This document shows positions 12,755-24,574 of a stretch of 64,000 nt of DNA, piece after piece. Position 1 is the first letter of the stretch. Every line of letters starts with the position of its first letter. The notes under the pieces were generated by a model. That model did not search any database. It saw nothing but the letters and a program-made list of their open reading frames with translations, and had not been told where the DNA came from. The stretch is from Coptis chinensis (Eukaryota > Streptophyta > Magnoliopsida > Ranunculales > Ranunculaceae). The stretch lies in NCBI GenBank assembly GCA_015680905.1, contig CM027384.1, positions 70,129,001-70,193,000 of the forward strand, given 5' to 3'. The translations under genes were made by a program, and so were the position numbers.

Positions 12755-14627
12755 AAAAAATAAAACAACTAAACTCACCGTGGTATACTGATCAATCTGT
12801 GGCTCTAACTCATGGCAACGAGCACGAGGCACCTCAGGAATGGAAATGTAAGTAGCCTCCCCATTAGGTCCTCACACGGCAAACATCGAGGATTCTTGGC
12901 GCATTACGTGGAGTGGATGATATGCATTTAGAGGTTGTGGATTGTAAACAGGCTGTGGCGGATGAGGAATATGTAGCTCACATCTCATCCCTTCTAGGCC
13001 CACAAACTAGAAGTTGCTAGCCCGACCAACAGGGGGCAACAACACACCCATGGAGACACGGTTCCATCATCTATAATACTGATCAGCAGTCTGCTCAACA
13101 ACAAAAGAAGACACATCTGGCCAAGGACCACAACTAGTATGAACTTCATAAACTTGAGTTCTACTCCACGACTTAGCATCACTAACATCTGGTATGAGAG
13201 CACATGGAACTCCATAACGTCCAGTCATCTGTCGCCACAGTACCAAACCTTACAGTCACATGAGACAAAAACAACTCTGTGACGTAACAACACACAAGCA
13301 TGTTGCACAATTGGATCGTTAAAGGCAGTAGACAAACGCCAAGGTCTCCACTTAATAGATGACAATGATCTAATATCAATCTGAGCACGAGCCATACAAA
13401 CATTAATTCTAATATGCCCCCTATTACAAGTCAAGTGAGGCCCTAACCAACTAGCAAATCTAGGGCGAGTATTAGCAATCATGTCTATGTTAGGACAAAG
13501 ACAACGAAAGTACTCATAAAACCAAATCTCTAAAAGTCCTGTGAATCCTGCAATCTGAGGACTTCTACTTCTGAATGTCTGTGAAGATTTATCATACGCC
13601 GATATCAATGTAGCATATACTGAGATACCAAGGTCATAATCTCTCATATTATGCAAATCAGAAACATAAGCATAATATCCAAGTCGTACCGTAGAATGAC
13701 CATTTGGAAATAGAACATGCCCAATAAAAAACATCAAAAATGCCCTAACATACACATCAGCACCCTCACTATCAGGTAGAACAGTCAAAGCTAACTCCGC
13801 TTGTGTATCAGGATCCAAGAGGGGTTCCATATATGCAGTCTTAATATGAGATAGTTTAATACTAGAAGAATCATAAGCATCCGCATCCAAGTGAGGAAAA
13901 CTCATAAGAATACTACCCATATTCTCATAATTTGTATTAAAAGGTATCGGTTAGCCTATCCCGATACTCAACCCAAAAATCATGGTGAAGTCTAGTGGTG
14001 TGAACCTTAACTCCGCAAAAAAAAAATGAAATGTATGAGTTATACTCCACCATCTTTCTACTAAAGCTATGACCACTGCCCAATCAGCCTTCTCATAATC
14101 TACATCAACCAAAAGACCCAAAGGTGTACACAGAATACTATCTCTAATATCTACAAACTCATCCAAACTCTTAATAACCTTCCACCATTCATTAACACCA
14201 AGTAAAGTCGATCTAACTCGATAGTCAATAACTTGCTGATATTATAAAAAAAAATGCATATAAGATAAATAATTAATTGGTTCAACTCAACTAATTAATG
14301 CATAATATTCAAAATATTTAATCAAAACTTACTAATTACCTGAGAATTAGCCACAGCACTAGACACGTGTTTTGTATCATGTGTAGAAGACACAACTTGC
14401 ATATCAAGTGCTTCATCAAGATTAAATTGCCAATCGAAGTCGTTCATTTGATACTCAAATACATAGGGATGTCTATCAGTCGGCGCGACATCCTCGGTTT
14501 CTTCTCCCCCACCGTCTTGTACTTCCTCGAGTTCTTGTACCTCTCCCCCATCGCCAATGTCGTTTGTGTACTGCCAATACACATCGTCATTATCGTCATC
14601 ACCCTCGAAAGATTCAAAATGATCCAT
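12310..14627 (-). pseudogene. Plant mobile domain (PMD) protein gene, copy A, broken
   Basis: Three exons are inferred. Exon 1 (14627-14340) gives an acidic N-terminus starting MDHFESFEG. Exon 2 (14235 to about 12779) contains the PMD-like core, with ALVERWW, HTFHFFFAELRFTPLDFT and YVRAFLMFFIGHVLFP. Exon 3 (from 12651) encodes a coiled-coil-like tail rich in Glu, Gln and Arg. Splice sites fit: CAG|GTAATT, ATCAG|CAAG, ACG|GTGAGT and TTTTCAG|GCTG. The second intron holds a long (TA)n run. In-frame stops break it: one just after FGLSIGIG, where copy B keeps CAA (C-to-T), one after YCGDR, and one after EDLGS. PMD proteins are known from plant transposons and from MAIN-like host genes. Function here is unknown. 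Confidence 0.7.
12681..12748. repeat. (TA)n microsatellite
   Basis: About 66 bp of AT dinucleotides in the second intron of PMD gene copy A. The Ile-Tyr ORFs over it are spurious. Confidence 0.95.
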
Positions 14628-14997
14628 ATAAAATTTCAAGAGTTTAGGTAGGTTTTTGTTTTTTGTTTTTTTATTAAGGAGAGGGTTTATAATTGAAAGA
14701 AAAGTTGAAAGTGATTGAACCGCGCGGCTTTGGTCATCTTTATATAGAAATAGCACGTGGTGTTGAGAACACCGCGCGATTTTCCTAAAACCTCGTGGGC
14801 TTAGGCTTGTCAGATGGGCTTTAGTGGTGCGGTTTTGGGAAAACCACGTGAGCTATATGGCGCGGTTTATCCAAAACCGCATTATTTGTTGTCGAAAATT
14901 TGATGTTGCTCCTAAAGATGGTTGGTATTTTTTTGGTTTGGTGTTTGGGTTGGTTCAAAATTTTGGTATTTTTTTGGTATCACTCCTAAAGATGCTC

Positions 14998-15387
14998 TGA
15001 TGATTGCTTTTAATTGTTGTTGCTATATCTTTAAAGCCTACTCTAAGGCAGTTACATGAAAAGGTACAAGAGAGCGAACCAGAATATGCAAACTTCGATC
15101 CAAAGAAGTTGAGGTGCTGTTTAGATGCTAGGAATGGTGATGTTTAGGTGCTATTTCAATTTTTTTAAGAGTCATTCTCAATAGTATTTGTAAATTCTTA
15201 AAGAGTACTATATTTGTTCTTTTATATGTAGGTTAGCATTCCTAATTGGATATATTATGTAAAAAAGTCTTATGCCAAGTACATATTGTATATGAAATAT
15301 TGAATTGTGGGTAATGCTCAATATTCATGTGGGTTTGATTAGAATGGTAGAACTTTATATGAACTGCAGGTGTGGTCTGTATGAACT
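14998..15387. other. CACTA interior, no gene seen
   Basis: About 390 bp between the PMD element and LTR C. A short run near 15050-15120 could be coding (EKVQESEPEYANFDPKKL), but it has no supported boundaries. Confidence 0.4.
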
Positions 15388-15392
15388 GCAAG

Positions 15393-18373
15393 TGTAACAC
15401 CCTCATTTTATTAAATGTCCAAAATTAATTATTTTGCAAAATAATAATAATAATAGTAATATAATATTGACTAAGTCTTAAGTTAAGTAGAGTGAATATG
15501 TATGCTTGACTTTTTGGAAAAAAATAGGGAAAATAGTTTGTTTGGTTTGAAAATGATTTAATAGGAAAGTTTTTAAGTTTTAAAATAATGTGTAGAGATT
15601 GTATTAATAAGGAAACAGAGAGAGAATAATTCCGAAATTTATGAGAGAAAATATGGAAAGTTTCTTAAAGTAAAATATGGCAGAATTCTTTAGAATGGAT
15701 GGTTTTTCAAAAATAGAGGTTTTAAAGAAAAACTAATTTTTCATTAGAACTAAACAAGTTAAAACAAAGAAGAACGGAGCACGGATCATGCGTATTCTAG
15801 CTAGCGCGGAATCGATTTTTCTTTCATATTCTAGATACGTTTTTCGCGATACAGGTGAGTAGTTATGTTTTTTCTTTTTCCATCGAAACTAGAGTTTTAC
15901 GTCTACTACGAATAAAAACATTATTATCGAGTTTTTCTTCTGCTCAGTTTTTGTTCTCCTTTTACCATGTCGCTATTTTTCTCTCATCCTGTTGAATGGC
16001 TAACTCGTTAAATGCTATGTGTTGTTTTGCTTAATTACTAAAACTCTAGAAGTTGATTTGTTGAACTGTTGGAACTGAGGTCGGTAATGGAAGCGCGAGC
16101 CCCAAACCTTCTCCCCTGTAAATGTTTGAACTGTGATACTGTGGTGGTGTGGATATTGTATTTTGAACTGTTTTTTTTTTTTGTATTGCGGGTTGGTTGT
16201 TTGATGAATGGTGGTAGGGGGGAGTTTGACGGTGGTTGAAAGCTTCAAGGCGACGTTAATGGCGGTCGGACCTATGTTGGGGATGAATTTTCGAAGTTTA
16301 GGTAGTAAAGTTTTGGGTTTATTAAAGTGGTGGGGTTTTTCTCCAGGACCAAAACCGCTGGGTTGAAAGGGGATGAAGAGGAGAGATGGTGGTGGCCGAA
16401 ATTCGTGCTGGTGCGGTGGTGAGGATGAAGGGGATCGGTATCTAGTGCTCCTGATGCTTTGTTTTGGTTTCTATTTTAGTTGGGCCGGACCACATCAGTT
16501 TTTTTTTTGGGCCAATTCTATTTATCTTTTGTTTTGGGCCGGTTTAAAATGTTTGTTTTGGACCCTTTTTTAAATATGGGTTTGGGTGAGGATCGGTTGG
16601 GATGACCACCGATTAGGACTGTTGACTGTTGGGTTTGACTGTTAACCCGTTGACTGTTGACTTTTTCCAAAATGTTATAGATTGAATTTTATAGACCAAC
16701 CCGATGATAGGATGTTGGTGACACTTGTATAAATTTGGTCGTCATTATCTAAGAAAGATTTGACGTTGATATTGAGCAATTTTTGACACGCGACGAGATA
16801 GAAATTTTAGGAGACGTAATATTCCTAAAACGCTATAAAAACGTTATGCGATACATTTGGAGCAACTTGTGACATTATATGATATATTGGGATATATATA
16901 TTAAATGCAATATTTTTGAAGAAATTGATGTAAACACTCCATTATTATATCTGTGATATGCTACTATGAGATAGTATAATATTTGTGAATATTTCCCACG
17001 GGATTGTGGCTCAGTGCAATAATTTATTTTGCACATGAAAGAATGAAAATTGTTATGAGATGTATTGAGATATTTCTAAATATCGTGGCTTAGTGCAATA
17101 ATGTATTTGGCATGCACGTGATAAAGGGAAATGATTATGAGATATAAATGTATGACACTTGAATAAGTTACGTAACGAAAATCCTAGAACCTAGATACCA
17201 CAACTCATGTGATTTGGCCCTTGTGAGGGGCGTATGTGATATGATTAGCCCTTCTGGCGTAGCCGAATAGTGGCTTGATTATTCCGTTCGCAAAACTAGA
17301 ACGAGACGCGCGATATTTTATGTCGAATAGTGGCAATACTCACATAATGGCTTTCGTGTGAGGGTTACCTGGTATGCGATATCCCGCTTAAGGTAGCTGC
17401 ACACGGAGTGGTTCATTATGTGAGGGGAGGCATGTGGATGTACATGTTCGGCGTTGGAAAGCGATTGTGGTAGCCAGGGAAACTAGGTAAGACATAGATA
17501 CGACGTGATTTTAGGGACACGCAAAGAAAGCCTTAAATAATATAATTATGGTAATATGTTGGTTAATGATATATCTTTAAATATATGATTGTATATAGTT
17601 TTGCAGAAGGGTAAGTAAAACTAATTACTTGTGCAGAGATGACCCACTCTGTAATTGAGAATGAAATGCGGTAAGTATAGAATATGTTTGGCTGGTTTTT
17701 AGTTTAGTTAGAACCTAAAGCGCCTCGGTGGAGGAACTAAATGCTTTTGTATTATGGTTGGGAAGCTAAGGCGCCTCAGTGGAGGAACTACCTGCCTAAA
17801 TTTTTGTAATTAAGAATGTTGTATTAGTCATTGGAAGTTAAGGCGCCTCGGTGGAGGAACTAAATGCCTTATGGATTGTATATATATATATGTATAAGTA
17901 TAATTTGTATTTTAGGGCTACTCACACCAGCATTGTTTATAATGCTGACCCGATTTGCATGTTTGCTTATCGGGTGTATTCATTAAATGAACATAGTTGA
18001 TAAGTCTTGGCAGGATTAATGTTGAAGAAGGTTGGTTGTTGCTTGTGGTTTGCATTAGTGTCACATTCAGGATATGTTTTGTTTTCCCTTAAGGTGTAAT
18101 AGATTTTAGTTGAGACAAATGTTGTTTTGTATTTTCAGTTGTAATTATAATTAAAGAGTTGTTGAAAGGAGATTTGTAATTTAATCATATTTGTGAGTTC
18201 TTGGGAAATGAAGAGAACTTTTGTTTATCTTAAATTTTTATTGGTTTTTAAATATCCGCGTATTTAAACTGATTATAGGTTTTTGGGAGTTGAGAGTGCA
18301 TCACACCTCAAAAATTGAAAAGTCGGGAACAAATATTGTTTTTCCGAATTCTGTCGAAATTCGGGGTGTGACA
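15393..18373. mobile_element. Solo LTR C (gypsy-type, about 3.0 kb), inverted relative to B
   Basis: It begins TGTAACACCCTC and ends GGGGTGTGACA. The 5-bp TSD GCAAG is exact at 15388-15392 and 18374-18378. It is the reverse complement of LTR B along most of its length. Landmarks are GGCGCCTC repeats near 17715-17850, GGCATGTGGATGTACATG near 17428, and ATTATCTAAGAAAG near 16743. No internal coding region is present. Confidence 0.85.
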
Positions 18374-18711
18374 GCAAGTTTGTATTAAGGCATTCAAACC
18401 AAATTTTTTTACCCAATTCAAATCATTTGCCATGGCCTAGAACCGTGGCCAAACTATAGATCCAGCCCACAAAAAAACATACCCCACAGTCCATGTCAGC
18501 ATTGGCCATGGTTGAATGCTATGGCAAAAGGGTTATTAGCCACGGCCCATGGAACGGTTAAGAACCGTGGGCAAAAAACAAGTTTTGCCACAGCCCATAG
18601 CCGTGGCAAAAGGTTAGCCACAGGCACATTGGCAACGGTTGTGCAACAGCCTAAAAAGACTTTAGCCACAGTTTATAGCCGTAGCTAATGCTCAGTATTC
18701 TTGTAGTGAAT

Positions 18712-20686
18712 ATATCATTACCAAATCCTAAGGCGTGCAGAGTTCTAAATGTGTGGTTGACTCGTGGAAAAATATTATTCTAAGCTCACTTATCATTGTA
18801 CTAGCATTAATCATGCATAACAATTTATCACACATGCAGAAAGTTATTTTCATGCATCAATGCAAATCAATCACGTATTTAAATATCATTGAGCGCAACA
18901 CAAATGGTCATCAATCAAATACAATTCAAATAGCCACAATCACGTACATAATTAAATACTAACAATATATACATATAGTTATCACAAAAACTAATATATA
19001 ATATATAATATAGTGGCTACACCTATACATAAGGCTGCCTACGTATCCAATCTTTCAATATTAGAATCAAGTCTTACATAACTCTTAACCAATAAGTATC
19101 AACATCCTTGTATATACCTTTAAGAAAAACAACAATTTATACTATGTAGAATCACATACAATAAGTTTTAAATACTCTCACAATCATATACGTAAAGTTT
19201 CATACCCAGAGATACACTATGAACTTTTAAATCCAAAAACTCATAAATAGATATTTCTCTACTTTTGATTCTCAAAAAAAAATGATCTTATGAACCATGT
19301 CGGTTCCAAATAAAACCACAGTCTAAAAGTAGACTACAAACACTATATAAAACACTCAAGAAGAGTTTAAGAGAATCTTAGTTCATTACTAGACATATTT
19401 CCCAAAACAGGTTTATGCACATAAAGGATAACACGGTAGGTTTTCTAGCCAACTTGTCAAAGCAATAACTTTTTCTACAGTCATCCAAATGATACACCAC
19501 TTGATTATTTGAAAACTAGGATAGGTATACTTACTTCTTCATGTAGAACTTAAAGTCCCAACCTCATCCCATCTAGAAGAAAACTTAGGTCAAAAACGGT
19601 AAAAATCCTAATTTTCAGCAAACTAGATTTCTGACGGACTATCTTCCGAATGACACAACTCTTTCCACAGGTATCCAAATGTATCGAGACTTTTTGTGTT
19701 GAAAAACTAACACACAGAATTTACTTTCTTATGTTTTACAAAAATACTCAATCTCATTCTAAATGTGCCAAAACTAGGCTCAAACACAATGCACATAAAC
19801 TGATTTCTAAGTCACTGTTTTCTGCCAGTCAAACTTCCAGATGTCATAATTAATTCCATGGGCCTTCGAATGCGATGACGCAAATTGGAATAGAAAGCAG
19901 ACTTCCAAATCTTACCCTAACTATTTTAAAACTGGACTTGAACACAGTGCACAGAAATTGATTTCTAACACACTGTTTTCTGTCAACCAAACTTCCAGAC
20001 ATTATATCTATCTCCACAGGCCTTGTAATGTGATGAGGCCAATTGGGTTGGAAAGAAGACTTAGAAAACTCATTTTTTCATGTTTTGGCGAGAGTTTGAA
20101 TCTGAGCCTAACTATGTGAAAACTCGATTCCAAACCAGGCACAGACCGGATTTCTGTAGTCGGAAAATTATGATGTGCCAACTTCCGAAGAGTGTAACTC
20201 CTTCTACATAAACTGAAATTCTATGGAGCTTTTTGAGTTTGAAAGAGGGTGGATAACAGTTACTTAACGTGCTTTAAAGAAAACCAAAATCAAACTTTAA
20301 ACACACTGAAATTCGTCTCCAAATCAGACAAAATTCATGACTTGAACAGGACCAAACAACACGCACCAATATTGGAACAAAATGTATGCCCATTTGAGTA
20401 CTTATCAAATTTAATAGAAGGGTTCGTGTTCATGTAGTATCCTTATACACCAAGAAAATGGTTCAAAACTAATAGATAGGCTATGCTCATGCAACACATT
20501 AAAGTCAGACTTATAACCTTGCAAAATTATTAGATGGGGAGAAATACAAAGGGTGTTGTACCTCTTGGTATTCAAACCCCGTTTATCCCATGCATGGAAA
20601 TCATATATCATGACTTATTTTAATGTAATAACCAAATCCACACATTCCTGTTTAATTGAAGTTAGCAATTCTTAGCCACAAATTAG

Positions 20687-20729
<43 letters not shown>

Positions 20730-20808
20730 CAAAAAGGAAGTTAAAGAACCCACCACCAGAAACTAGCATGTGTAATTTGATAATAGGAAAATAACATGGA
20801 AAATACCC
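18712..20808. other. Right part of LTR-like element A, no gene seen
   Basis: AT-rich sequence belonging to the outer insertion. It contains GGCTGCCTACGTATC at about 19033, a motif also present at about 33128. Several loosely repeated stretches occur near 19600-20250 (TTTCTGNCAGTCAAACTTCC). Short ORFs here show no domain. Confidence 0.5.
20691..20728. repeat. (TA)n microsatellite
   Basis: About 38 bp of TA dinucleotides. Confidence 0.95.
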
Positions 20809-20816
20809 ATTAAAAC

Positions 20817-21721
20817 TAGGGATGTCAATGGGTTTCGAAAATCCGTTAACCGACTCGAACCGATAAAAAATGGGTTCGGATTTGGTATTTCGGGTTCGGT
20901 TCGGTAATGGATCCACTTTTCATTTCCGATAAGCTATCGGTTTGGTTTCGGTATTTGCTTCCACCGAACCGATATTAACCTGAACCAATAGAGTGGTATT
21001 GTAGTAATATCTGTAATTAGTTTGGTATAAGTTAAAACAAAATATGTGGCAGAGATCCACTAATGAAAAATATCTACGGCTAAGATCCAATCTTTTAGTG
21101 AGAATGACTTGTTTTAAGCGACTCGGAGACTCTAACAAAGTTTTCCAGTGAAAATCTATGCTTTGCTGCCTGTTGACCGACGGTCTCATCCTTTGGATTG
21201 TCCTGCTGCTGTGTTTGCTTCCATTCTTTAGCCACAATTTCTTCCAGCTGCACTTTCTCTCTTCAAGTTTCAGTTAGTATCTATGGACATGCTACTTCAA
21301 GTTTTACTTCTCTTTCCATATTAATGAATTTAGACTTCTCTTTGCATGATTTTGTAAAAAAAAAAGTATGTCTTTGTATCTCTATTGGAGCATTTCACTT
21401 GGGGGCTTTTCAGACGTGAATATTTTTGCAAGGGAATATGCTGGGTATAATAGTTATTAGTTATTTTTATCTGGAACTGATAATACACCTGTTGGAGCGA
21501 CTCCTGGAAATGTGGTCTTCTAATAATTACCTTTTTTCTTTTATGTTCGGGTCGGGTCGGGTCGGATCGGTTTCGGGTTCACTAAATTCTTATCGGTTCG
21601 AATTGGTTCCGGGTTCATTAAATTCTTATCAGTTCGGATCGGTTTTGGGTTCACTAAATTTTTATCAGTTTGGGTTCAAATTTTACATAATCCGATTCAA
21701 ACCGATCCATTAATACCCCTA
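20817..21721. mobile_element. hAT-type non-autonomous element, 905 bp
   Basis: It starts TAGGGATGTCAATGGG and ends CCATTAATACCCCTA, which are imperfect inverted termini. The 8-bp TSD is ATTAAAAC (20809-20816) and ATCAAAAC (21722-21729), one mismatch. Both flanks of the body are dense in CGGTTCGG-type motifs. No transposase is seen. Confidence 0.75.
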
Positions 21722-22530
21722 ATCAAAACACGTATATCAACAAGGGAATCTTGGCATCTGTACTTATCTCATGCATCAAAATCAAACAATACCCTTTAGT
21801 TAAAATAGTAATCTAGAAGGTTTTTAGCGTAGCTTTAGACAACCTTTTAAACAATCCAAAAGTTCTAATAAACCATTCCAAGCAATCAACATCTTGCAGA
21901 CTACCAAAAACCACTTAACAATCCGTGAAAAATCTTTATCAAGCAAGTGTGGACCTTGCGACAGAAGGACAGTATGTCAAATTGTCAACCTTGCTAAGTA
22001 ACATATAATATATAATATATGAATTTGATAAAATTAATTAATACTTTTTTAAATCTCCAAATCCATTAAATAAAATGCATAACTACTACAAATTATGTGA
22101 TAATCAAACAATAAAATTTCAGAAGAATTAAGCAAGTTTAGACTACTCACTGGAATTAATCGAAAAGCGAAAACATTAGTTTATGTAATAAACTCGAAAT
22201 CAGGCAAACTTGAAAATCGGCGTTAAGATAGTCTTTCTCCAACGAAACCTTCTCTTTACCACTCTCAAGGCAGTAGCACTCTATCTCTCTTTTTTCACTC
22301 TTTACGTCTCTTTTTGTTTTCTTAACTTTCCTTTTCTTTTACTTTTTTTTTGAAACCCCTGAAAATATCTAAGAGGGAGCAGAAAAGGGTTCGGTTGTAA
22401 CTAAACCCCTTTTCTCTCTCTCCCCACGTTTTCTCTCTCTTCTTTTATTTTTATCTTCTTTTTTTATTATTATTACTTAACTTCATATATTTAATTAAAA
22501 AGGGGAATAAAAAAAAATAGGAGTGTTATA

Positions 22531-22660
22531 GAATACCTATTGGAGTATGAACAATCATTGTTCATACATATTTGAGGTATAAACAATCATTGTTCATATA
22601 TCAACATAGTGTATATATGAGATACGTTCACTTATTTGGGTACGAACAATCAACAAATTT
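22531..22660. repeat. Palindromic tandem array, right half
   Basis: It resumes the array interrupted at 1682: ACCTATTGGAGTATGAAC is followed by further ATGAACAATCATTGTTCAT-type copies. The array fades by about 22660. Confidence 0.75.
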
Positions 22661-24116
22661 CTTTGTTTTATAAACATAACATAGAGGGGTGAAATTGGTA
22701 TTTAAAAAATAAATAAATAAATTATATGTTTTATATCTATAATAACACAAAGGGGTAAAACTGGTATTTTTAAAAATTAAAAAGGTCGGGTTACTAAAAT
22801 TGAAATCATGGGTTCGTAGATTACTTAAGGTTGGAATTTGTCCTTCTGAGTTACTAAAAAAAAAGTGTTCTCTAAAGTTGTTTTTTTCCGAAATTAGTCA
22901 TCTAGACTCTTTTCTTGTTATTATTCATGAGTGTAGCCTCTCCAAAGAATTTACTCCTTTGCAAATTTAATTTATGTATATGGAATTATGGATTATCGAC
23001 GATGCCTAAAATCTGCATTCAGACTTGCTTACTTTTAGTAATTAATCATCACCACTATATTGTAATATTTTGAGACTTCCACATAAGTCGAGTTAATAAA
23101 CATTTGAATGATAGTATATATCCATTAACAGCTATTAGTATGATATGCAAGGTTTCTTATTTTACTTTTATTTTCGAGTATTTGTATTTCATTCCAATAT
23201 TTAATCTTTTCGATCCGTATATAAGTCAACCAGCAGTCAGTTATTTTTTTTGAATTAGTTAGTGAACTACTACTACCAACATGTATAAATTAGTAAGTCA
23301 AACAGAGATAACAGAAACTCAGAATTGAAAGTATCTAAATCAACTACTGGCTAATGTGTAACATCCATCCGCTCTCCATCTTTCTCATCTTCTCTATCTG
23401 AAACTAAGTTTTCTATCTAATTACTTGCTCGTTGCTTTTTCTAGCTAGCTACCATGAGGGCTGAAGCCAAGTTAAACATTTGCTAAGGCAGAACATACTG
23501 TATTTGTAACTTTGTAAGTAACGATTTGAGTACGTTTGCTGGCATTGCGCTATCTGCCCACGTACGTTTGCACCTCTCAAATCTCAATCTGCATTAAAGC
23601 AAGCAAAGTCAAAGAGTTTATTTTGGGAAGTAGACAATGAGCAGGTAGTTATGCTTTGGTTGGTGTGGTCGGGAGCTTATTATCTAAAGTCAAACAATAT
23701 TTCTTCATCTCCATCTAGATTCTAGAAGATCTCAGAGCGTACTAGTCACTCTATTTGGATACTTTGACTATGAACGAACAAACAGAAAATAAGTAAAAAT
23801 TGACGCTATTTTCACAATATCTTGAACTTTACCTAATGTGCACGTACGGTCACTTGTTCATTCTTCCTACGCACGCTTCTTATGTACACGGAAGAAATTG
23901 GAAAGTGGTATCGTGCTTGACTGCTTGTAGTGGATCAAAATTTTCACTGGGTGCATAAAAAATTGTCTTATCAATGTAAGAATTATATAAATTGTTCTAG
24001 ACTTCTAGATATCCTCCTAATAACGAAATCAAGTCCAATAAGGCAATCAGCACGGCACTATTGATCAAAGGAATGCGAGGATACAGTATGCAGATTACCA
24101 TCCGAACATCTAAACT
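22661..24116. other. Intergenic, no gene seen
   Basis: AT-rich sequence with a short direct repeat of GGGGTRAAAYTGGTATTT near 22687 and 22752. No open frame with recognisable content is seen on either strand. Confidence 0.6.
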
Positions 24117-24130
24117 AACTTAAAAATCGC

Positions 24131-24292
24131 TTTTATATTTGGACTAACAACTCAGTTGGCACTGACAGGAAATCATTTAAAATTGATGGATGTTTAGTAA
24201 ATCTCTTATGGAGTTCTATATTTCCAGCTTCTGCAGTGGAATTCAAGCCTCAAAGTGTCTCTGATCACACACCTCTTGTTCTATCTTGGTAC
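24131..24292 (+). pseudogene. LINE endonuclease C-terminal fragment
   Basis: The frame from about 24136 reads YIWTNNSVGTDRKSFKIDG and ends FKPQSVSDHTPLVLSWY. The SDH motif is the conserved end of AP-endonuclease domains in plant L1 elements. The frame continues directly into WYDISKNVYPFRF after the Copia element when the Copia is removed, so the two segments are one gene. Confidence 0.85.
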
Positions 24293-24508
24293 TGTTGCGA
24301 TATAACTTGAGTCCTACGGTTAGTGGCTCAAATCTCTCTGATTGTATGTGATATATTAGAACTCCTGTAATTATGGGATATACCAAAGTTAGAAAGAAAA
24401 TCTCCTAGAATTAGGAAACATTTTATTATATTCTTAGCTATTTAAGCCTAACGTTTGTGAATGAGAAAGTAAGAAAAAATCTCCAAATTTGTATCTTTGA
24501 TTTTATCT
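24293..24508 (+). repeat. Copia 5' LTR
   Basis: 216 bp. Contains GGCTATTTAAGCC-like sequence (AGCTATTTAAGCC near 24436), a plausible TATA region, followed by the transcribed stretch. Confidence 0.95.
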
Positions 24509-24520
24509 TGGTATCAGAAC
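24509..24520 (+). promoter_or_regulatory. Primer-binding site (initiator Met tRNA type)
   Basis: TGGTATCAGAAC directly follows the 5' LTR. It matches the common TGGTATCAGAGC complement of initiator tRNA-Met at all but one base. Confidence 0.9.
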
Positions 24521-24574
24521 TAAGTCCTACATATCTACATCACCCGCATCTTCTCTCACGGAAAAAAAAACACC

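Larger units (their letters stand above)
11817..14997 (-). mobile_element. PMD-carrying transposon, copy A (PIF/Harbinger-like ends)
   Basis: Terminal inverted repeats are GAGCATCTTTAGGAG at 11817 and its complement ending at 14997. The 3-bp TSD TGA is at 11814-11816 and 14998-15000. Subterminal blocks at about 11970-12110 and 14720-14885 hold several palindromes of the type GCGGTTTTGCCAAAACCGC. The body carries one minus-strand gene with a plant mobile domain. Copy B at 43453-46666 has the same layout with TSD TAA. The 3-bp TSD and the terminal repeat suggest PIF/Harbinger mobilisation. Confidence 0.75.
3358..18708. mobile_element. CACTA (En/Spm-type) transposon, host of three later insertions
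   Basis: The left end is CACTATAAGAAAAATG at 3358. The right end at 18708 reads CACTACAAGAATACTG on the other strand. The 3-bp TSD AAT is at 3355-3357 and 18709-18711. Subterminal regions (3400-3540 and 18420-18690) are rich in GCCACGG and CCGTGGC motifs in opposite orientation, as expected for CACTA ends. After removing the two LTRs and the PMD element about 5.5 kb remains. No clear TNP2-type transposase was recognised, so it is probably non-autonomous or decayed. Confidence 0.85.
1683..22530. mobile_element. Outer LTR-like insertion (probable solo LTR, A) hosting nested elements
   Basis: It begins TGTCACACCCC at 1683 and ends GGAGTGTTATA at 22530. Flanks are GAACA (1678-1682) and GAATA (22531-22535), a 5-bp TSD with one change. 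The palindromic array resumes across the junction. After removing the CACTA and hAT insertions about 4.6 kb remains with no gag-pol, so a large solo LTR (Ty3/gypsy-type termini, as in LTRs B and C) is the best reading. The terminal TA instead of CA is read as C-to-T decay. Confidence 0.65.

Noticed and set aside
12400-12832. Several ORFs with Ile-Tyr runs on both strands
   Set aside because: They cross the (TA)n run in an intron of the PMD gene. Only the Glu/Gln-rich exon 3 part is credible.
4445-18373. LTRs B and C as the two LTRs of one retrotransposon, or as long inverted ends of one MULE
   Set aside because: They are inverted, so not an LTR pair, and each has its own exact 5-bp TSD, so they are separate insertions.
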